Positions 42,501-51,500 of a stretch of 64,000 nt of DNA are shown piece after piece. Position numbers and translations under genes: made by a program. This stretch comes from Tenrec ecaudatus (taxonomy: Eukaryota; Chordata; Mammalia; Afrosoricida; Tenrecidae), in NCBI RefSeq assembly GCF_050624435.1, contig NC_134539.1, forward strand, positions 50,066,001 through 50,130,000, in the 5' to 3' direction. Position 1 is the stretch's first letter. The number at the start of each line of letters is the position of its first letter. The notes below the pieces were generated by a model that saw nothing but the letters and a program-made list of their open reading frames with translations, was not told where the DNA came from and did not search any database.

Positions 42501-45500
42501 TCTCTAAAAAGAGAGCTTGATTCATAGTCTGACCTGATGGAATGAACTCCAAATACAGTGCGTGTCAACATTTTCATCTGTTCAGGAAGTTGACGGATGT
42601 TCAGAAGTAGGTTTGTCATCAATGGACATTTTACCTTTTCTGAAAGGAGAAGACCACTTTACACGAGTTTTTTCCATAGTGCCGTCCTTGTAAGTTGTGT
42701 TCAACATCACAACAGTTTCTGAGGCATTTTTCCTGAGCAGGAAACAAAATTTCACAGCCATACCCTGTTCTCTGAAATCGGCCGTCACAAAAATTGAGTT
42801 TTGAGCGAAACTGCTTTCATGAAAACACTCACTGTGACCAGAGAGAACCTTCCCAGGTGATGCCACTAGGTGCACTAACTCAGAGAGAGTTGCACATGCT
42901 TGCCCAGCAGAAACAATGTGTCCTGCGAACGCTCCGCCCAGCAGAGCTTTTCCCTTTATTTTGGAGGGTACTCCCTCCTCTATCATTTTGTAGTATATGC
43001 CTCTATTAGTGTTCTCATTGTTAATTAAATGTGTAGAATGTAGAGATCCTGATATTAGAGAGCACAATACTACACCCTTGATAAAGTATTTTCATTATTT
43101 CTCAATTCAAAATGAAAAATTCTCATTCTTTTGATTGAAAAATTAGAAATAATATTTTTAAATTTCCAAATATATGGTCTGTTTGTTTCTTACTGGTTTC
43201 TAACTTGATTTTATTATACTCTGTGATATCAAATGTTTAAAATGGTTGAGAGCTGCTTCATGCCCTAATGTATGGTCAATTTAGGTGAATGTTTCACACG
43301 TAGTATTGAAAAAATGCAGTCTTATATACACCTATTAATTGCTAGAAAGTTGATTTCAAATCATTGTGACCCAATAGGACAGAGTAGAACCTAACCCATC
43401 GGGTTTCCAAGGCAATATAGCTTTACAGAAACAGAATTCCTCATCTTTCACTCATGGAGGGACTGCTGGGCTTGAACTGCCGACTTTAAGGTTTTCAGCC
43501 CAACTCCTAGCCCACTGCACTATTTTATACTAAGCCTTTATGCATTGAATCTCTAGGTGGATTCTTTTTTTTTTTTTAATACATTTTATTAGGGGCTCAT
43601 ACAACTCTGGTGAATTCTTTTTATAGTGTGTGTGTGTGTTCCCTTTTTACTGTGATTTGGGTAAAACCTTACAGGGTAATTGTTTTTCAGTTCAACAGTT
43701 CATACCTCACACACATTTTGTTTTGCGACCCGGATTGCAGTCTCTACAATGTAAGGACGCTCTTAGTTTCTGTGATTACTGTTTCCCTTCATCCTTCTTT
43801 TTTATCCCTTCCGACCTTATTCCGGAGCAATTGTGACCCTTAGGATCTCCTGGGGTTGATTGCTGTAAGCAGCACATACCTCTCTGGTGTTATTGTTCAC
43901 ATTATAGACCTGTCTGTCTTTAGGCTGAAAGTTGAGATAATCTACCTTTTATTGTGATTTTGTGCAAATTTACAGAGACAATTGATCTTCAACAATTCCT
44001 GTGCATTTTGTTTTGTGACTTTGACCGCAACCCCCACAATAGAGCAGAACTGGCCCCGTTAGCTCCGTTTTCATTCATCTTTCCCATCCCCTCCTTGCCT
44101 CTAAATTGGCATCTTGGACATAAGCAGCCTCTTCCCATGTGTTTAGGTCATCTTTAGTTTCCTTTATCAATGTATTTTGCTTTTCAGTGTCCAGGTCTTT
44201 CATATCCCTGGTTAAATTTACTCCTAGGTATTTTGTTGATTTAGATGCTATTATAAATAGAATTTTCGCATAAATTTCAGAGTGTTTGTTCCTTGTCTAC
44301 TTTTTCCTTCCTTTTCTTTCCAACTTTTTCTGTTCTTTTGTTCTGTTGTTGTTGTTAGGTGCTGTTGAGTTTGTTTTTTGACTCATAGTGACCCCACATG
44401 AAAGAGAACGGCCCTGTTGAGCTTTCTAGGCCATGATCTTTAGGGGGGCACCTTGCTAGATCTTTCTTCCAGAGAGCCTGTGGGTGAGTTTGCACGTCCA
44501 ACTTTTAATACAATCTGGCAATCTCTGCCTTTTAACTAGACTGTTTAATCTGTCGATCACTATTGGGATTGCTGACATATGTAGATAAACAAAAACCAAC
44601 TCAGTGCCATTGAGTCAATTCCAACTCATTGCGATCTTATAGGGCCGAGCAGAACTGCTTCTCCGAGTTTCTGAGACTGACTGTAATGGAAGTAGGAAGC
44701 CCTGTGTTTCTCCTGATATTTATATGGATGTATAGCTTTTGTTTTTTTCTCTCTCAGATTCACTTTCCACTCACTCAGGCACTCTCTTCTCTCCACTGAG
44801 CAAATTGTAGCATCTGTTTCTTCTATAAGGAGCCCTAGTGGCACAACTGGGTAGGCATTGGACTGCTAATCTCAAAGTTGGTGGTTCAACCCCAGCAAGA
44901 CACTCCAAAGGAGAAAGATGAGGCTGTGTGATCCCATAAACATTTACAATTTCCAACTCCCCATAGTCACCCAACTCAAGATCACTCTGAGTTGGAATTG
45001 ACTCAATGGCAGTTTCTTCTATAAGACAGGATGCTTTCTCCCTAGTCCTGCAGTTCTTAACCTGTGAGTCCAGACCCTTTTGGGGGTCAAACAACCCTTT
45101 CACACAGGTCACCCAATTCATAATAGTAGCAAAATGACAGTTATGAAGTAGCAATGAAAATAACTTTATGGTAGGGGGTGAGAGTCATCACAACATGAAG
45201 AACTGTATCAAAGGATCGCAGCCTTAGGAAGGTTGAGAACCACTGTCCTAGACAAAGCAGGCCTTCAAGGGCAGGGCACTGGTGAAGCTGCTGGTATTGC
45301 CGAGTGGCATGAAGGTGGCAGTTTCAGAACTTTCATTTGTCTGGCGGAAGTAACAGGTGCTTTATGCAGTGGCGTCTTCGAAGACTGTTGCTCACTAATG
45401 GCTCCTCGTGTAGGGGAAGAACACTGGATTGCAGGTGACCAGAACCAAGTTCTGTTCCCGGCTCTGACACGTTGGGTTACCACGTGGATGTTACCAACTT

Positions 45501-48500
45501 AGGCATTCAGTCAAGGAAGAGGTACCCATTCAGCAGATACTTCAGTAGCTACTATGTGTTCAGGCACTGTGCTAGAGGCTGGCGAAGGGCACTCACTGAT
45601 CATTGATTTTAGGCCTCCTGTAAGGTACAGAAGACTGCTGCCCCACAGCGCCACTTGGGATGGACATTGTTATGAACAATTGAGCTTTTTTGCCTTGGGA
45701 CGTGACCAGCCTATTAACTGGACCACCATGTGGCGTTTTGGGCTCCTCAGTCCTGCAGTTGTATGATTCTGTGACCTTGATATTTCCAATCATGAAATAA
45801 GCAGACATTCTAAATTATCTCCAAACTCTGCCTCGTTCATCCAGCGTGTGGGCCTGGCCCTGTGAGTTATGATCTGGGCGCCTGGATCTCAGATTTCTTT
45901 ACCCTAAATCATATTTGTGAAATCTTAGGACTAGATGGCAAAGTAAATGATCTAAGCACTCTCACTATCCTTTATCCTGCCCTTGGCAGACATTGCTAAT
46001 TGAACTCCGCACTCCTCTCCACTCCTAATCCTGATTGAGGCTTTGCCAGGAAGTGACTTCTGCTTTCATCACTTGACAGAGCATGGCCAGTACAGCACGA
46101 GAACTGGTCATCCAGCGACTGAGCGCGGTTCGCAGTCTGTGTGAGAGCGAGGAGCAGCGGCTGCTGGAGCAGGTGCATGGTGAGGAGGAGCGGGCCCATC
46201 AGAGTATCCTGACCCAGCGGGTCCACTGGGCCGAGATGCTGCAGAAGCTAGACACGATCCGTACTAGCCTGGTGGACATGCTCACCCACCTGGATGACCT
46301 CCAGCTGATTGTAAGTCGCCATGGGCAGGGCCAGAGTCCCCCAAAGTTGGAAATACTGAGAATATTTGCTGGAATGAGAATTTGACTCAGGGGAGAGAAG
46401 AGAATGAAATAACGTGGATAATTTTTACATCAGATAAACAATAGTCTTTCATATTGAGCGCATGCTATGCTATGTTAAGTGGTGGGGTGGATAGGATACA
46501 GCTATGCCGTCTAAAGCCTTAGAAGAAGAATTATATGTTATATATATAATATAAAATCAACAATTAGGATATAGAAGGACATGTGCTATGCTAAAGAAAA
46601 TCATTGGGAGCTAGGAGGTCCCACCAACTAAGTGGGCTGTCAGGAAAGACTTCTTCTCGCTGCTGGGATAAAGGCAGCAGAAGGTGCAGAGAGAACACAG
46701 TACCCGAGGAGTGGAAAACAGTAGAATATGATCGTGTGGGGCTCATCCTTCATCCTACCACACAGAGGGCCCTTGATGCACATTTCCTTTGAAATGATTA
46801 TATATATAAATGCATACAGATATCTAATATAAAAAACTGAATTCACTGCCTTTGAGTTGCTGCTGACTCATCACAACCCACCGTGGGTTTCTGAGACTGT
46901 GACTGTTTACAGGATTAGAAAGCTGGTCTTTCTTTCTCAGAGCTGTTTGGAGGTTTCAAACTGCTGACCAGGTGAATCATAGCCCAACATATAACCACTA
47001 CACCAATCTCACACACACACAGTCTTGAAGGAAATGTGACCTCTGAATAAAATAGCCACAGAGAAGAAAGCTTCCTTAATGTTCCTTGAATTTGCATGTA
47101 TTTAGTCACACAGATTGCATGTACAGAGCACATTTGGTCCTGAAACACGGGGACAGGCACAGTAGTGTCCTAGTCAGAAAGTGTCCCAGCCATCTGAGAG
47201 CCGACAGTTGTCGTGAGGGATGCCCTGGGGTAAATAGATGATTACCCTGAAGTGTAGTTGAGGGGAACCCAGCAGGCTGTGGGGCACAAGGGGAGAGAGA
47301 CTTAGTTGGGGGAACCCAGCAGGTTGTGGGGCACAGGGGGGGAGAGACGTCTTCTGAGTACACGCGGAGTCCTGGTGGCACAACAGTTAAGCGCTCGGGT
47401 GCTGCCGGGAGGTGGGCAGTCACATCAGCGTCCGTGTCCTTGTGCAGTCTTCCACGCTGGGTTCACGTCTTCACAGGGTTTCTGGTGTCAAGCCTGATTG
47501 TTGATTTTTGTTTGTTTGTCTGTCTCCCCTCCTCACAGCAGAAGGAGCAGGAGGTGTTTGAGAGGTGAGTGTGGCCGCAGGGACTTGATTGGGCATCTGG
47601 GAGATCATGAGCTTAGACCTTCACCCAGTCTGTTGCATTTCGGTGCTGCTGCTCCTGGTGGGATGTGTGTGTGTGGGGGGTGGTGCAGTTGAGTGCTTCC
47701 CTGGAGTGAGGCTCATTGCACGAGGATTTTGCTGCCCCTCCCGAGAGAACAGACCCATGTGAAAAGGCAGGAAGTGACTGCATGTAATTGGAGGCTTGCC
47801 ACCACATTGGAGCATTTGGTCACCCCTAGATGTAGATGCAAATGCCAAGTCTCAAAGAGAGGAAGAGACTTGCTAAGCCCCTAAGCTAGGACTTGGATCC
47901 AGACCTTCTACCAACTGTCCAGGATTGCCTGGCTTGGATGGCATTCTTCTTGAAGCTCAAGTCTGTATTAGTTGTTGCTCCTAGAGCCTGTTGAGTCTGA
48001 CTCATCACGACCCGATGTATCGTAGGACAAAACACCGCCCCGTCCTGCGCTGTCCTCACAGTTGACTTGCTCGAGCCCACTGTTGCAGCCGTTGTGTCCA
48101 CCCATCTTGTCAAAGGGCTTCCTCTTGTTTGCTCACCGCCTACTTTACCAAGCTCGATGGCCTTTTCCAGGCACTGGTCTCTGGTCTCTCCTGACAACGC
48201 GTCCCAAGAACGTGGGATGAAGACTTGCCGTTCTTGCTTGTAAGAGGCATTCTGGCTCTACTTCTTCTGAGAGAGATTCGTTTCTTCTTTGAGTAGTGCC
48301 TGGTGCTTTCTGTTCAAAGGCAAGCCACAGATTGTTTCAGTGGCCCTTACTCGGAGATCAACTTTCACACGCACACGAGCAAGTCTGCATTAGCATTCAA
48401 CACTGGCATTTGACTATGAATTCATGAAAGAATGTCGTTAGACCCTACCTGGGTACTGAAATGCTGCAAGTCAAGGGATTGAGGAAGGGGCCAAAAGGAT

Positions 48501-51500
48501 ATAATTTGTGAGAAGATTTAATTAATCTTCTCAACATCCTGTGTGAAATTTCAGAGCTGTATTTGGAAGAGCATGGTCCATTCTTCTTAGTTATTTAAGT
48601 TTCAAAAGCAATCCATGTATACGAAAGGAAAAAAAAAACATCCAATATACCCTTCCTCAATCCTGTTCCCTAGAAGTGATCGGTTTTAATAGGTGTGTGT
48701 TTTATAGATTTCTCTCAATGTATATTTATAGGAGAGTGTGTGGGTTTTTTGTTTCTCCCTTTTTTAAAGCCAAATGCGCTCATTTTATAACCCCCAAACT
48801 TCTCAGAATATCTTAGTCTCCTAGTGCTATTTTAACAGAAATATCACAAGTAGGTGGCTTTAGCAAGCAAGTTTATTCTCTCACAGTTTAGGAGGCTAAC
48901 ATTCCAAATACAGGGAAACAGCTCTGGGGGAAGGTTTTCTCTGTCAGCTCTGGGGGCAGGCCCTCGTCTGCTCGCGCCATCTCTGTGCCTTGGCACCCGC
49001 CTTCCCCTGGGAGGGGTCTCGGTGCGGACCCTGCTCCCAGCTCTGCTCTGTGGGTGGGACTGAGGTCCTCCTTCTCTGCTGGCTTCTCTCTTCCTTTTTA
49101 CCGCTTCTTATAAGATAAAAGGTGTTACAGACCGCACCCAGGAAACACGGAAACTCACCTTACATGGCTATGAATTGTAAGGGCATTCCATCCCGCCCTA
49201 ATCCTCTTCAGAATCTAATAGACTCGGTCTGACCCTCCTTACCATCACCTAATTCTTTAAATTTTGCTGAAGATAATTAAAAACAAACATTTGAATCAGT
49301 ACATTGACAGGGACCTGCCAGAAAGCCAAGGCAGATTCAGAAGAAGATGTGGAACAAAGGACATCACCACTGATGTCAGATGGATCTTGACCAGAAAGAT
49401 GTGTCTATGCTTTATTGACTGCAAAAGCATGCAACTGCGGAGATCATAACAAGTTATGCAGAACATTTTGAAGAACGGGAATTCTAGAACACCTCATTGT
49501 GTCCCTGGGAAACCTGTCAAGAGACCGAGAGGCAGTTGCTTGACCAGAACGAAGAGATCCCGAATGATTTCAGTCAGACAGGAGAGCTGCCTGTCAAGGG
49601 TTGTGTCCCTTATTAATCACGCTGTCTGCTGAATAAATAAATTGGGAAACTGGACTGCATGAAGAACAAGGAAGGCGTCGGGATCGGGAGAACACTCATT
49701 AACAACCCGCACTCTGCAGATGACAGACTTGCTTGCTGATGGCACTCCATGGCTGCAGCCTCCAATACGATCCCATCTCAGCATCTAGAAAGCACCAGTC
49801 CTCACACTGGGCCAATACGAAGCATCCCAAGTTGAGAAAGACTGAAGTTGTCAAGGGTTTCATTTGACTTTGATTTACAGTCAAGGCTCATGGCAGCAGC
49901 AGTCAAAAAAACAAACAGGTGTCAGTGGGGAAGTCTGCTGCAACAGAACCCTCCAAGTTCAAGAGCAGAGCTGTCATGTGGAAGACGCAGGTGTCTTCCA
50001 TCGCCTCATTTCCACACAGCAATCGGACAGCAGAGAAGGAGCAGTGAGTGAATATTAAACGTCTACCGGAAGCATGAGCAAATCTGTCTGGGAAGGAGTG
50101 CAACCAGGATGCTTTTAGGAGTAAGAATGGCGGGACATGCGTTGTGGGCTTTGAGCATGTTGCCAGGAGGGACCGATTCGTGAGAAGAGCATCATGCTTG
50201 GTCAAGGGTCAGCGATGAGAGGGACTGGCACAATGGCTGCAGCTGTGGGCGTGGCACAAGACCAGGTGGTGTTTCAGACTGCCGTTCTCATGCGGTGGGA
50301 CTGCCATGACATTACCTCACAGCACTAGGCTTGCCGCACTAACCACAGGCAAAGATTAGGATTTATAGCACATTGGTCAATTACATCCAATCAGAAAAGT
50401 AGGAATCATGACCTAGTCTAGATGATCCATAACTTTTTTGGGGGGTGGGGGGTACACATAATTCAAGACATCATACCAGCACATGTAGATTTATCTCCCT
50501 TATTTGACTGTGAAGTACCGTCTAGTATGAATGGTCTACATTTATTTTACTGCCCCCTTGAAGGTGCAAGAATGGTACAGTGCATTTTACTTGGAATTGT
50601 CAGCTGTTAACGTTTTGCCAGACTTGATGTTTTCTGTCTCTCTCTGCTTTTAAGGTATCTTTCTCTATTCCCCCCTCCGAACTATTTGAGAAGGGCAATT
50701 GACAAAAATCGCATTTTATTCCTAACTACCCTAGCGTGTATATTCTAAGAAAAAAGGCATTCTTGTATGTAATTACAGTATAATTATTAAGTTTAGGAAA
50801 TTTCACCTCAATAGGATATTCGTCTACATAGCCCATACTCAAACGATGCCAATTGTGGAGGGAAAAAGACAAAACAAAAACAAGCTCTCCCTACTAATTA
50901 TGCTTAAGATTTGTTTTCAGTCCTCTGTGCCTGTAGACTGAGAGCATGGAGCTGGAGAGTGTCGTGTTCCAGGCTGTTAAGCGCGTTCTTGTTGGGAGCG
51001 TACTTGTGCTGGGCTCAGTCTTAGCCTGTCAGTGACAGGTCCTACTGCAAAGATGGGGCACTCTGTTCCCACCCCCGGGCCTGCTGTGCCCGAGTACCAT
51101 TTCACTCCCACCCCTTCGGTGCCCCAAGTTCTCTGTACCATGGGGAGTGGGGCCAACTGGTTCTCCATAGACAGTAGTGCCTGTGTTTACTGTCAGAGTT
51201 CCCGGGGATGTCAACTCAACACTGTGGCCCTCTGCTCCTCTTTCCTCCTCTGCTGATGGCCGGCCTCCTGTGGAGCTCAGCCTCAGCTCTGAGAAGGGCC
51301 CACGCCACAGACTCTCAATTGTCCAAACCACAAAGAGCCTTTGTTTCCTGAGCCTGCGCTCAGCATTTCCAGGGCTCCCCTCACCTCCTCCCTCCAGCCA
51401 GGACTGTGACCGTCTTGCAAAGAGCGTGCATCTGGAAGGAACCTGCCCACACGCTCGGCCTTGCCCACTCTATGGGCAGCTGTGATATTCGGGAGAGTGT

